Assembly (NCBI GenBank): GCA_038659295.1
Contig: JASNGC010000001.1
Coordinates: 730,580-794,579, forward strand
Length of the DNA: 64,000 bases
Reading direction: 5' to 3'
Origin: Enterocytospora artemiae
Taxonomy: Eukaryota > Microsporidia
In this document: in pieces, positions 50,116-61,097 of the stretch
Numbering within the stretch: the first letter of the stretch is position 1
How the letters are laid out: the number at the start of each line of letters is the position of its first letter
The notes under the pieces: generated by a model
What the model was told of the DNA's origin: nothing
Databases searched by the model: none
The model's input: only the letters and a program-made list of their open reading frames with translations
Made by a program: the position numbers and the translations under genes

Positions 50116-51740
50116 TGATACATGATACAATTGCGTTATTCCTTGTACGGGATCGATAGGTACCGATAGCGATGACGAACGTGAAGGACACGACAATAAG
50201 ATTCTAATTGTGCACGTTGTGCAGGACAACATCCTGAACTTAAGCATATTATTAAGGATAGGAGAAGAAATCAACGGAGATTCCAGTAGTAGAGGCGATT
50301 GAACATGGAGAAGACCCGATTGTAAGGGGGCGTGCTCCCCGTTGTAGCAGAGCGCAGAGAGACGGGCATGGAAAGGCCGACCGGAGGGGGTGATAGTCCT
50401 TGGAGCGCGGAGAGGGAGAGAGTAGTGCTGCTTGGTAGTGCAGTGTGAAGGGGTGGTAACAGCATCCAAGTCTAAATATAGTCGGTGACCGATAGCGGAG
50501 AAGTAGCGCGAGCGAAGTGTGAAAAAGTCCCGGTAAGGGAGTGAAATAGTGAAAGTACAAGGAGGTAAGCCGAGAGACTCGGACCCGTATTGAAACACGG
50601 ACCAAGGAGATTACATTCCCAGCGAGGAGAAGCATGTGAAGTGCGGGCCCGGAAGCGATTTGATAGTTGGGAGGGTAAGACCCGAAAGGTAGTGAACTTT
50701 CAGCGGTTTGATTGAAGTCAGGAAAAATTCTGATGGAGGATCTGAGTCATTCTGATGTTCAACTCGATGACATGAGCTACTGAAAGGGGCGAAAGACCAA
50801 TCGAACTACCTGGTAGCTGGTTCCAGCCGAAATGTCTCTCAGGACAGCGATGCGGGAAACTAGGGACATGGTGTAGAGAGGATGTGGAAAATTTCAACAA
50901 ACTCCGAAGCTGTGGCAGCGTAATAAGTGTGTACTAGCGCTGGGGCCTAGGACGCATCAGTGGGCAGACCGAGGTAAGCTTGGTCTGCAAGAAGGGATGA
51001 ACCTGACAGAGGGATAAACAGCCAAAGGCTGAGCAGAGAACCCATAAATGCGGTAGGCAAATCCAGACAGTAGGGCGGTGGCCATGGAGGTTGGCATCCG
51101 CTAAGAAACGTGTTGCAACGTACCTACCGAATTTGCGACGGCATAAAATGGATGGCGCTGATCAGCGGTGTGAGGCCCTCGACTCTGTGAGTAGTAGGCG
51201 GGCACTATTGTTGTGGGGAAGTGCGCGGGCGACCGCGGATGGAACGACATTAGGAGCAGATCTTGGAAGTAGTAGCATCTTTACGAAGTGAATGTTGAGA
51301 CGGGTTCGTCCTTTGGATAGAAGGAGGTGATGCGGACCTAAGCGAAAGGGAGATGCATAGAAATTTGCATGGTGGCGGCCGAGGTTGCGAAACAGGGATG
51401 ACGGCAAGGGAGCGCGGAGTGAGAATTTGCTGTACCGCGCGGAGGTGTGCCGAGAGTCATACGGAGACGCAGACGGACTTGCCCGTGGAAAAAGAGGGCC
51501 GCCAGCCGTACCGAACCGCATCAGGGCTCAGGGGTTAGGAGCCCGATTCACAAGGAAAGGTAGGTAAGGGAAATCGGCAAAATGGATGAAAAACCTAGGG
51601 ATAATTATTGGCTCTAGCATGCTAGAACTGGGCTTACAAGGGGAATCTGACTGTTTAATAAAAACATAGCTTTGTGTGGATGCAAAGTGAATTCTGCCCA
51701 GTGCTTGGGACGTTAAGGAAGTAATTTTAGGTACGCACTT

Positions 51741-51818
<78 letters not shown>

Positions 51819-51890
51819 GCAACGAGATTCCCACTGTCCCTACCTACTGCTTTGCGAACCTACAGCCAAGGGAACGGGCTTGGGATATGC

Positions 51891-51927
<37 letters not shown>

Positions 51928-52206
51928 GAGGCAGATTGGCTAGTCTGGGTGTCGTAGCGAGGTGGGTTACTGTGTGAGACCACTGGCGCCCGTGACTAGA
52001 CGGTTGGTTGCCTGATGGGGAGTTTGGCTGGGGCGGCACGACTGCTACAAAGTAACGCAGACGTCCAAAGGTTCGCTTAGAGGGGATGGAAACCACTCGT
52101 GGAGCATAAGGGCAAAAGCGAGCTTGACATAGGTGCAGACGCACGTATTGATGACTGGAAACAGGGGCCTAGAGATCTTTTGCAACGGTTAGGTGCAGAA
52201 GTGACG

Positions 52207-52239
<33 letters not shown>

Positions 52240-52342
52240 GGCCGAGAGATCGTATCGACGCCGCTTTTTGATTCTTCGATGTCGGCTCTTCCTAGCATGG
52301 TGAAGCAGAAATCACCTAGTGTTGGATTGTTCACCCACCAAC

Positions 52343-52397
<55 letters not shown>

Positions 52398-52640
52398 CAG
52401 GTGTCTGAGAGCAGGCCAGAGTAGTACGAGAGGAAGTTCTGGTCTGGATCACTGGTCGGGCGCTCGTCTGTTAAGGCGGGGGCGCAGCTACATCCAGCCT
52501 GTAATGGCTGAAAGCCTCTAAGCCAGAATGGGGACTTGGGGACACGGGGGTGCGGAGACGACGCACGTAAGGGGGCTGCTGTGCGAAGCGAGTATACATT
52601 ACGAGTGTTTCAGGCAGGCCTGCGCCTTTTTGTGGGGAAG
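50115..52640 (+). rRNA. Large-subunit rRNA with fused 5.8S region
   Basis: Conserved segments appear in order: a 5.8S-like stretch (GATGACGAACGTGAAGGACA at about 50171), then GAACTTAAGCATATTATTAAG at about 50235. Domain IV follows (AACTATGACTCTCTTAAGG near 51756), then peptidyl-transferase segments (GTTACCACAGGGATAACTGG near 52213) and the sarcin-ricin loop AGTACGAGAGGAA near 52422. There is no spacer between the 5.8S-like and 28S-like parts, as is known for microsporidia. It is GC-rich compared with the core region. Both ends are estimates (about +/-30 bp); the length of about 2.5 kb fits the group. Confidence 0.92.
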
Positions 52641-52981
52641 CGGGTCGTGGTGTGTAGTGATGTTGTGCATGATATTGTGTGGTGGTGTGTGCAGGATATT
52701 GTGGTATGTGCATTGGCATGATATTGTGCAGGCTGATATGTGCATTAGCATGACATTGTACCATGCTATGACATTGTGCGACATTCTGTGCGCCTCGCGA
52801 CACATGGCCCAGCAATGGACATGCGCGGCAGGGGGTACGAGCGTGGGGAAACCCGTGTGCACAGGCATTTTGGCGAGGCGGAAATGCGTGTGGGTCTGTG
52901 GATAGAGGCAAGAGTGTGATGTGGGCAATGGATTGCCACGGATTTGCAGGATTGGGATAGGCCACGGGGTAGATGACAGGA
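52641..52981 (+). other. Spacer between LSU and SSU
   Basis: About 340 bp of TG-rich sequence with repeated TGATATTGTG/TGACATTGT-like elements (about 52660-52790), then GC-rich DNA. By position it is the internal spacer of a reverse-order rDNA unit, or an intergenic spacer if two units are joined. Confidence 0.6.
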
Positions 52982-54260
52982 CACCAGGTTGATTCTGCCT
53001 GACGTAGATGCTAGTCTCTGAGATTTAGCCATGCATGCTTAATAGAAATGGCGAACGGCTCAGTAATGTTGCGATGATTTGCTCTTGATGGTACAGATAA
53101 CCACGGCAAGCTGTGGCTAAGAGGCAAGAATAAGACGCAACCCTATCAGTTAGTTGGTAGTGTAAAGGACTACCAAGACGATGACGGGTGACGGGAAATG
53201 AGGGTTTGATTCCGGAGAGGGAGCCTGAGAGATGGCTCCCACGTCCAAGGACGGCAGCAGGCGCGAAAATTGCCCACTCTTTGGTGAGGAGGCAGTTATG
53301 AGACGTAGATTAGAGGGCACAGTAAACAAGTGCTTTGAGTATTGGAGGGCAAGTTTGGTGCCAGCAGCCGCGGTAATACCGACTCCAAGAGTGTCTATGG
53401 TGGATGCTGCAGTTAAAAAGTCCGTAGTTGTATATGCAATTGAAGGGCACAGGTCAAGGGTGCAGGGTTTGCTAAGGATGGCGGAACGGGCAGAGTGCAT
53501 AGTATAGGCGGGCGAGAGATGAAATGACCAAGACCCCGCCTGGACTGACGGAGGCGAAAGCGATGCACTTGAACGAGTCTGGGGATCAAGGACGAAGGCT
53601 GGAGGATCGAAAGTGATTAGATACCGCTGTAGTTCCAGCAGTAAACGATGCCGACAAGCAGGACACGGGAGTGTTTGCTGGGAGAAATCATAGTTTTCGG
53701 GCTCTGGGGATAGTACGCTCGCAAGGGTGAAACTTAAAGTGAAATTGACGGAACTACACTACCAGGAGTGGATTGTGCGGCTTAATTTGACTCAACGCGG
53801 GAAAACTTACCAGGACCAAGCAGCGCAGAGATCGACTACGTGAGCGCAGCAGGAGTGGTGCATGGTCGTTGGAAATTGATGGGATGACTTTCAGCTTAAG
53901 TGCTATAATCAGTGAGATCTTTGGAGACAGGTGCAGAATGGCACAGGAAGGAGAAGGCGATAACAGATCAGTGATGCCCTCAGATGCCCTGGGCGGCACG
54001 CGCAATACAATACTCGATGTTCTTGCAGATGGATTTTGGAGTGCGAGGGATTAGCTCTTGTAAATGAGCTATGAACGAGGAATTCCTAGTAACGATGATT
54101 CATTAAGTCATGGTGAATGAGTCCCTGTAGTTTGTACACACCGCCCGTCACTATCTCAGATGGTTATGGAGATGAAGAGCCCCGGTTCTGAATAGTCATA
54201 GCTAGATAAGGTACAAGTCGTAACAAGGTTGCGGTCGGTGAACCAGCCGCAGGATCATTA
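52982..54260 (+). rRNA. Small-subunit (16S-type) rRNA
   Basis: Starts at CACCAGGTTGATTCTGCC (the standard microsporidian SSU 5' end) and ends near CAGGATCATTA at 54260. Universal segments are GTGCCAGCAGCCGCGGTAAT (about 53360), AAACTTAAAGTGAAATTGAC (about 53730), TTGTACACACCGCCCGTC (about 54134) and AAGTCGTAACAAGGTTGC (about 54215). Its length of about 1.28 kb is typical of microsporidia and much shorter than fungal 18S. Confidence 0.95.
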
Positions 54261-54344
54261 CGGATTTTGTGAGGTGATGTGTCGTGGGATGTGAACCAGC
54301 CGCAGGATCATTACGGATTTTGTGAGGTGATGTGTCGTGGGATG
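54239..54344 (+). repeat. 53-bp tandem duplication of the SSU 3' end
   Basis: Two near-perfect copies (starts 54239 and 54292) containing TGAACCAGCCGCAGGATCATT and its downstream flank. The second copy recreates the last 22 nt of SSU rRNA outside the gene. Confidence 0.9.
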
Positions 54345-55024
54345 CATGTATGTGTGTGTATGTAGTATATGTTTGTGTGGTATTATATATAAAATGTGTG
54401 TATATTTTGGTTAGTATATATAAAATTTTTGTATATGTTGGTGTGGTTGTTTATATAAAATGTGTGTATATTTTGGTGTGGTAGTATATATATATTGTGT
54501 GTATATGTTGGTGTTGTAGTATATATAAAATGTGTATATATGTAGTATATGTTGGTGTGTTAGTATATATAATATGTGTGTATATGTAGTATATATAAAT
54601 GTGTGTATATGTTGGTTTGTATATATAAAATGTGTGTATATTTTGGTTAGTATATATAAAATTTTTGTATATGTTGGTGTGGTAGTGTATATAAAATGTG
54701 TGTATATGTAGTATATGTTTGTTAGTATATATAAAATGTGTGTATATTTTGGTGTGGTAGTATATATTAATTGTGTGTATATGTTGGTTTGTATATATAA
54801 AATGTGTGTATATGTTGGTGTGGTAGATCGGGGAGGGCACGTGCTATGCTGGTGTGTATAGCTGTAGTGAATAAAGATATGTTGGTGTGGTAATGAATTT
54901 ATTAATGGTGTTATGTATTCATTGGTTCTTTAATTGTGGGAATGATCGATATCCAGACCAGATATTTTAAATCATTGATATAATCGATTAAAAGGTGGTA
55001 CCAAACTTTATTAATGGGATAATC
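54345..55024. repeat. TG/TA-rich degenerate repeats
   Basis: From 54345 to about 54830, irregular repeats of TATATAAAATGTGTGTATAT and GTTGGTGTGGTAGT-like units. ORFs here are low-complexity artefacts. From 54890 to 55024 comes flanking sequence shared with other members of the gene array, including TTTATTAATGG. I found no convincing 5S rRNA. Confidence 0.75.
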
Positions 55025-55603
55025 TCATCGAAGCAGCAGGCATAAACAAAATGCGGTAAGGCCCATAATGGTGAAAATAGTGGAGGCGGCGGGATAGAGC
55101 ACCACACATCTGTATATCTGGCGACAAAGATACAAGGCAGCGAAGGCTAGCAGGCAAAATATCGAAATGACAAGGAGACCAAAGATGGAATTGCGTAGAT
55201 CTCTTTCCGATTTACACAAAAGAAGCCAGATGAGGAGGAAGGAGGTGATGGAAGAATCATCAGATTTTGACTGCTGAGAAGTGTGGTTGACAGCACAGTC
55301 ACTATCTGCACGGCTAATGCAGTCATCACCCACATGGCTAAGTTGGGTGAAATCGTTATTTTTGTGGCCAATGATGGGATCACGATCCACGTGATGGGGC
55401 TGGGTATTATCTACACGATCAAGCTTGGTGGGATGATTGTCTACGTGATGAACACATTCGTGACGAATAGGACTATCTACGCGATCCACACATTCGTGAC
55501 GAATAGGACTATCTTGATCAATGATGGGATCGACACTCTCACGATGCTTTGGAGTGTCTACGCAAAAAACCAGTGGGACTAAAATGAGAGGAAGAGAAAA
55601 CAT
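55025..55603 (-). CDS. MFSLPL-family membrane protein, intact copy
   Basis: A 192-residue protein, the best-preserved member of a subtelomeric family. It starts MFSLPLILVPLVFCVDTP (signal peptide, about 1-15). Residues 20-110 are rich in His, Asp and Cys with repeated SPIRHECV.R/H-VD units encoded by a 38-bp duplicated segment. Hydrophobic segments lie at about 119-130, 140-160 and 167-191, so the C-terminus is membrane-embedded. The stop (TGA) is followed by GATTATCCCATTAATAAAG, containing a polyadenylation-like AATAAA that recurs beside other copies. Function unknown: a variable surface or secretory-pathway protein is a reasonable inference from location and signal peptide. Confidence 0.6.
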   Translation of the reverse strand: MFSLPLILVPLVFCVDTPKHRESVDPIIDQDSPIRHECVDRVDSPIRHECVHHVDNHPTKLDRVDNTQPHHVDRDPIIGHKNNDFTQLSHVGDDCISRADSDCAVNHTSQQSKSDDSSITSFLLIWLLLCKSERDLRNSIFGLLVISIFCLLAFAALYLCRQIYRCVVLYPAASTIFTIMGLTAFCLCLLLR

Positions 55604-55963
55604 TTGGGGAATGGAACATTGAATAATATATGTGTGGCCGAAAAGAGCTAATTGGCAAAAGTAGTCTAGTTATGGGGAGGAAAATAGCTCTGGGTTCATT
55701 GATGGATGAAATAAAGGTGCATACCAGAGTAGGAGTATGCAGACGCACATCAGGGTATATTTGGAAGATGTGATGTATAGGTAAAACACATGAAACTTAT
55801 AGTATGTTATATTGTGGAGTATTGAGCCAGGAAATTACATTTATATTTCAGGGAGATCGACATATCAAATAAATTTACCCAAGGTGGTTAAGAATCTGTT
55901 ACGGACTGGGGGAAGTAATATCTTGAATTAAAAGGTCGAAATATTGATTCACAGGCAGAAGAT
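55604..55963. other. Spacer between array members
   Basis: Shared array flank, including a GAGCCAGGAAATTACATTTAT-like segment related to sequences near 56930, 57716, 59128 and 61846. No gene called. Confidence 0.45.
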
Positions 55964-56377
55964 TTAATTGCAGAGATCAGGACGGTGGTGGGCCACGACT
56001 ATGGAGGTGTTAATACAAACAACATGTGCAAAGTAATACACTAGGGTGATGAGTGCTAGAGCGGACGGAGAGAGTTTACGTCTGCATATCCAGAGATAAA
56101 GATATGAAAAGCTCTTCTTTTGCGGATCTAGGAATAAAAAGGCAAACCAAGAAGATAAACCCGAAAAGAAAATATGGATCTCTGGATTTTGGTTGTTGAG
56201 GAGTATGGTCGACATGACGGTGATTATTTGTGTGATTGAGCTTGATGGAATGATCACTTTCGTGATGGAACAGTCATTATCTGCATGATCAATGATGGGG
56301 ATGGACTCGTTGTTCTTTCGAGATGGAGTATCGACATAAAAGACGAATGGGATTAAGATGAGAGGAAGAGAAAACAT
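55964..56377 (-). CDS. MFSLPL-family copy with altered C-terminus
   Basis: A 137-residue ORF, clear paralog of 55025-55603 at the N-terminus (MFSLPLILIPFVFYVDTPSR; then IPIIDHADNDC against DPIIDQDS). The His/Asp-rich repeats are mostly missing. Two hydrophobic stretches remain (FFSGLSSWFAFLFL, and a later one), but the last 25 residues are encoded by what is non-coding 3' flank at other copies (the GCAGAGATCAGGACGGTGG region). The box with stop and AATAAA has apparently been deleted. It may be expressed with a new tail or be a pseudogene in decay. Confidence 0.5.
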   Translation of the reverse strand: MFSLPLILIPFVFYVDTPSRKNNESIPIIDHADNDCSITKVIIPSSSITQIITVMSTILLNNQNPEIHIFFSGLSSWFAFLFLDPQKKSFSYLYLWICRRKLSPSALALITLVYYFAHVVCINTSIVVAHHRPDLCN

Positions 56378-56731
56378 TTGGGTCTATATTCTATGGAATA
56401 ATATATATATGGGCGAAAAGGTTAATTAGTAAACAATGCAGGGTAGGTAATGGATTTATTAGTGGGTGAGTAGATATTAAAATGGGAATATGGGGGTTTT
56501 GGATAATTTTATATGAGATGATGTTGTATGGTAAAAAAATATTATATATGTATATAAAATTATATATTATATATATGTGTATATATTGTATATTATATAT
56601 ATGTATAAAATGAGGAAACTTTCACTTGGATACCTTATTTGGAGTAATACCTAAAAACTAAAATAAATGATCTCAGGTAGAAGATTTAACTGTAGATATC
56701 ACCAGTGAAGTTAGGGAGAGTCAATACGAAA

Positions 56732-56862
56732 TGATGGATGATGGAATTGTTGACCACATGACTGAGTTGGGTGGTGGGAACAAGAGCGATATTCCGATGG
56801 TTTTGAGATGGAGTGTGGATGAAAAGATCAGTGGGATTAAAATGATATAGAGAGAAAGGATT
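56732..56862 (-). pseudogene. MFSLPL-family relic
   Basis: The minus strand matches the 5' part of the family (ATTTTAATCCCACTG is shared), but the start codon is replaced (ATC for ATG) and only about 130 bp of body remain. It is duplicated at 61441-61578. Confidence 0.7.
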
Positions 56863-57130
56863 TGGAGAAATGAATATATTGTGATGTTATGGTAAGGACA
56901 ATTTATTGATGGGGAGTATCGGGGGAATGGAAAGAGTCAGGAAATTAAATATGTTTATTGTTGAATAAATTAGATTATAGATATGTATGGTTAAGAGTTA
57001 AGTAAAGGATATGAGAAATTAAAAATTTGATCAAAGGATCTCGATATTAATTCTGGAAGTGGGAGGGATGGAACCATAGGATTCAGAAGTGGGAACATGG
57101 TGAGGGGATTTTAATACGGTGTTGAAGAGA

Positions 57131-57458
57131 AGTTTATTAATGGGATAATCTCGTAACAGATATAAATAAGATGTGGAAGGTGGAGAACATGCAATAAGAT
57201 ATGAAATGATGGAACCAGGAAGATATAAAAGCACCGAGGAATGAACAAGATACTTTGTACAAAAGCTCAGGGGTATTCGGTTGAAGGGTAGGAGAGAAGA
57301 AACCGCTAGGAATCATCATTTCAGATTTTTGGAGAGCAGGTTGACAGAATGCCATTTTTTGTGACGGATGATGGGATCAGGAATATCATTCCTTTCGAGA
57401 AGATGAAGAAAGTGTGAAAGACCAGTTGGATTAAAATGAGAGGAAGAGGCTATTTGGA
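57131..57458 (-). pseudogene. MFSLPL-family relic
   Basis: Keeps the 3' box GGGATAATCTCGT with AATAAA (57131-57150) and the 5' end homology (CTTCCTCTCATTTTAATCC), but the start reads ATA and frames are interrupted. A 72-codon open stretch (57137-57355) preserves the hydrophobic C-terminal part. Confidence 0.7.
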
Positions 57459-57897
57459 TATTATACAATACTATATATATAGGGGAGAATTAGTAAAAAA
57501 TAAACAGATGGATTATGAATTTATTAATGGGAGAAGTAAAGAAGATAACTAGAGCAGGGTTATGACGTTCTAGTTGATGGAAAGGAGTATATGCGCTATA
57601 TATAATATATGGTATGGAAATGCAGTATTTAAGAAGATATGAGGTAATGAATATAGTGTATTGGAGAGAGTAGAGCAAAGAGAATCTATTGCGATGGGGA
57701 GTACACGGGGGAATGGAAAGGGTCAGAATAAGAATTTGTCGAGATACGTTTGATACTCCGGAGAGATTGGGATCGCTGAATAAATGGAGTCAAGTGTATA
57801 AGATATGGTTAAGAATCAAGGTTCGAGATAGATGATTTAATTGTAGGGATCATGAAGTGGTACTGCGAACTAAGGAGATATTAATACGGAATGGAGA
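57459..57897. other. Array spacer
   Basis: Flank sequence shared with other array units (AATTTATTAATGGGAGAAG near 57515; GGAATGGAAAGGGTCAG near 57712; ATGATTTAATTGTAGGGATC near 57833). No gene called. Confidence 0.5.
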
Positions 57898-58345
57898 TAG
57901 GATGGAAGCTCAGTTAGTGGGATAATCTCATGGAGCAAGATAGAAATAAGATGGGTGGAGAACAGTTAGTATGTCTGGAAGACGAGAACTATGAAGAAAA
58001 GGTCAAAACACAGAAGAAACGATGAGAGAATGGATAGCCAGGTAAAGGCCCATGCAGATTCAGTTGACGGACAGACGAGACCAGAAATAAAAACGGAATG
58101 TTCAGATTCATCTTGTTGAGAGGGATGGCTGATGTGAGAGACACTACTTTTGTGATGAATGATTATCAGTGTGGTCGAAGTGACGGACATTATTATGTAC
58201 GTGATTAGGTTTGGTGGGATTTACTTTTGTGACTAGTAGAGTATCTACAAGAATGATGGGGATGGACTCATGGTGCTTTCGAGGAGTATCGACGGAAAAG
58301 AATGGGATTAAGGCGAGAGGAAGAGAAAGGAATAGGCAAAAAGGT
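57898..58345 (-). pseudogene. MFSLPL-family relic
   Basis: Contains the 3' box (GGGATAATCTCATGG), a 74-codon open stretch (57966-58190) with a hydrophobic end (TWLSILSSFLLCFDLFFIVL), and 5' homology ending near 58345. The start codon is gone and the N-terminal frame contains a stop. Confidence 0.7.
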
Positions 58346-58912
58346 TGGGTAGGGAATGAATCACGGATTTATTGATGGGAGAAGATAAGTACAGGAGGAT
58401 ACCATTAAGATGGTGAAAAAATATATTATATATATTATATTGTATATATATATATATATGGTACGAAAAAATTATATAATATATATAATATATATTGTAT
58501 ATGTATATAGGTATAAGTATTTAGAGTAATACTCAAAAATTAAAATAAAGGATCTCAGATAGAAGATTGAATTGTAGATATCAGGACAATGGAGACAATC
58601 GAAATAGTGGTTGGAACAAAAGTTTATTAAAGAGAGAATCTCATGGTAGATATAAAGATAGTGGAAGCAGCAGGGAATCTATAAAAGGACCTCGGAATAA
58701 AGACCTTAGTACACCGTGGGGGATTGAATTGAAGAGGAGAACTAAAGTTATGAATAGTTAGTTGTAGGAGATGAGGAAAGATATTGAATGGGCGTTTCGA
58801 GATGGAATCGGTGGAAATAAAGTTAGAGGAGATGGTCTGTACAGAATACTTATATGGAGATGAAGTTAGTTAGATAGAAAGAATTATGAAATTATTAATT
58901 GGAGAAGTAAAG
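58292..58912. repeat. Segmental duplication, copy 1
   Basis: About 620 bp nearly identical to 62071-62693, differing by a few substitutions and the length of a TATATA run. It includes the 5' end of one MFSLPL relic and most of the next. Confidence 0.9.
58621..58850 (-). pseudogene. MFSLPL-family relic
   Basis: Has the 3' box with AATAAA (AGTTTATTAAAGAGAGAATC on the + strand) and traces of the 5' end (GGAAATAAAGTTAGAGGAG), with most of the body lost. An identical decayed copy lies at 62402-62632. Confidence 0.6.
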
Positions 58913-59354
58913 AAGCAACATACTAGATAGGGTTATGATGACTAGTGGAATATGATATATGAATATTATGAAGTGATAGGTATCATATGTGTATATGGTA
59001 TAAAATATTATATATAGTATATATCAAGAAGATGTGATGTACAGATAAAAGATATGAATATGGTGTATTGATGATGTTAGATCAAAGATTTATTGATTGG
59101 AGAGTACTAAGTGAAGAAATGGAAAGAGTCAGAATAAGAAATTTAAATATTTTTATATTTCAGGAAAATTGATGCTACAGAATAAATTAAATCGAGTTGT
59201 GTATAAGATATGGTTAAGGATTAAAAATGAATTTATAGGGAATCAATATTTTGAATCAAAGGATCGAAATAGTGGTTCTCAGATAGACGATTTAGTTGTA
59301 GAGATCACGAAGTGGTACAGACTATGGAGATTGGACAAAAAGATTAATATGACC
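58913..59354. other. Array spacer
   Basis: Purine-rich and AT-rich flank, with ATTTATTGATTGGAGAG near 59088 and ATGGAAAGAGTCAGAATAAG near 59129 shared with other units. No gene called. Confidence 0.5.
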
Positions 59355-59560
59355 GGAGAAAAGCTTTATCAGATATAAATAGGGTGTGGATAGTATAATA
59401 GTAAGAGTGATAGGGGATGAGATAGATATCAGAAGATGAAGATATGAAATGGCATGAAGCAGGGAATGTATAAAAGGATGTCGGAAGATACATTGAGTAA
59501 GAACTCAGATTCTGGGGAAAGAGTGGAAAGGCAGAATATTCCAGTGTATGTGACAAGAAA
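59355..59560 (-). pseudogene. Fragment of MFSLPL-family gene
   Basis: Retains 3'-box-like AAAGCTTTATCAGATATAAAT and body similarity to 58621-58850 (GCAGGGAATGTATAAAAGGA). The 5' end is absent. Confidence 0.45.
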
Positions 59561-59623
59561 ATGTTATATATAGTATATGATAAGAAAATGCTATTATGTA
59601 TAGTGTAAAGGATATGTAGTATA

Positions 59624-59709
59624 ATGAAGAAATACTCGTAAACGAAAAATTCAGTTATGAGTAGCTATGAAGAAATATTCGTAAACGAAAAATTCAGTTA
59701 TGAGCAGCT
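59624..59709 (+). repeat. 43-bp tandem duplication
   Basis: Two copies (starts 59624 and 59667) of a unit beginning ATGAAGAAATACTCGTAAAC, differing at two or three bases. Confidence 0.85.
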
Positions 59710-61097
59710 AGAAGTAAGACAGATTTGAGAAGTTATTGGGAAGATTCGAGATAGAGAGGAACGGAAAAGATAAAAGACCAAGGAATATGATGGACGAGAT
59801 ATGATTAGATGATAGTTGGTAGAAGAAGAACTTGACTAGAAGGGTCAGGAGGAGTAAGTTAAGAAATGAAAGTCATATACTAGACCAGTCATGAGACTTA
59901 TTGGTGTTTTGGGAGAAGATGCAGTTTTTGGGGATAGGTCAGGAATAGAAGACGGATACTTTAGTGGATAGTTAGAGGAGGCTAAGATTGACGAAGGGGA
60001 ACTAGTATGAAAATTGAAGTGGGAGTCAGAGGAAGGATGGAAATTGAGGACTGAAGAAGATTGGCTAATGGACAAGGAGAAAAACCAAGATTAGGTTTGC
60101 AGGAGAGAGTGGATACATATGGAGAGTATGTGGTAGGTAAGGACTTAAGATGTTTTGCGGGAGACGAATACTAGAGACTACGATATATGATTTATGGAAG
60201 AGACAGGGGACTTGCGGATGTGGGAGTGTACAGAGGAGAAGGGGAGATATATTGATGACCTGTTTGGATTAGGAGAGATGGTAGGCTAATTGAGTGGTGT
60301 TATAGGTTAAGGAAAAGCAAATATATGAAGGGGAGTGGAGTCAGGGATTTATTATGTGTAGTATAAAGGTATATGTGATATGTATATCATATATGATATA
60401 GAATATATAGTTATACCGTATATATATTATGTATAGTATAAAAAAATATAGTTTGGTAAGAATTGATATTGAGAAATATATGAATGATAAGGATTGTGAG
60501 GAAAGGATAATGGGTTATTATTATGGTGGGAAATAAAGAGATTAAATAGAAGAAGTAATTACTGAGGGTAGAGTATGGAGAGTTAGGTTGGGTGGAAAGA
60601 GGAATGTAAGGTATTTTTAATTGGGGAGAAGAATAGTGGAGAGTAGTATTGTTAGTTAAATATAAGTGAAAGTGTATTAATGTTCTTAGCCATAATGGAG
60701 AGTAGAATTTAGTATAGTTATGAATAGTTTAGTATTAAGGTTAGTTATTGACGGCCAGAGGAAAAAGAATTATGATATTTATAAGTGCAGTTTGAGGAAA
60801 TGTATGGAAGGAGGAAGAATGGGATTAGTTGGATGGTATAAAGAAAGAAGTTATGGAATGGAGAGATGAAATAGTATGATATGGTATAAAAATGGTATAT
60901 ATGGTATAAAGGATGGTATAGAATGAAGAAATTTTTAGTTATAAATCTGTATTTAGAGTAATAGTTAAAACCTAAAATAAAAGATCTTTAAGGATTGAGA
61001 GAAGTTAATATTTTGAAATAAAGGATCTCGGATATAAGATTTAATTGTAGGTATCACCAGTGAAGTTAGGGAGATGTGAATACGAAATAGTGGAAGG
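59710..61097. other. Purine-rich subtelomeric DNA
   Basis: About 1.4 kb rich in A and G on the + strand, with short TATATA runs near 60380-60440. No gene or recognisable family copy is seen. Array flank sequence (GATCTCGGATATAAGATTTA) reappears at about 61025. Confidence 0.5.

Noticed and set aside
50252..54054. Numerous ORFs of 60-240 codons across 49.9-54.1 kb
   Set aside because: They lie within or across rRNA genes and spacers on both strands and have no conserved protein features.
54451..54840. 129-codon minus-strand ORF rich in Tyr, Thr, Ile and His
   Set aside because: It is a translation of TG/TA-rich degenerate repeats.
54830..55024. Candidate position for 5S rRNA downstream of SSU, as in Nosema-type units
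   Set aside because: No 5S-like internal promoter or fold could be recognised.
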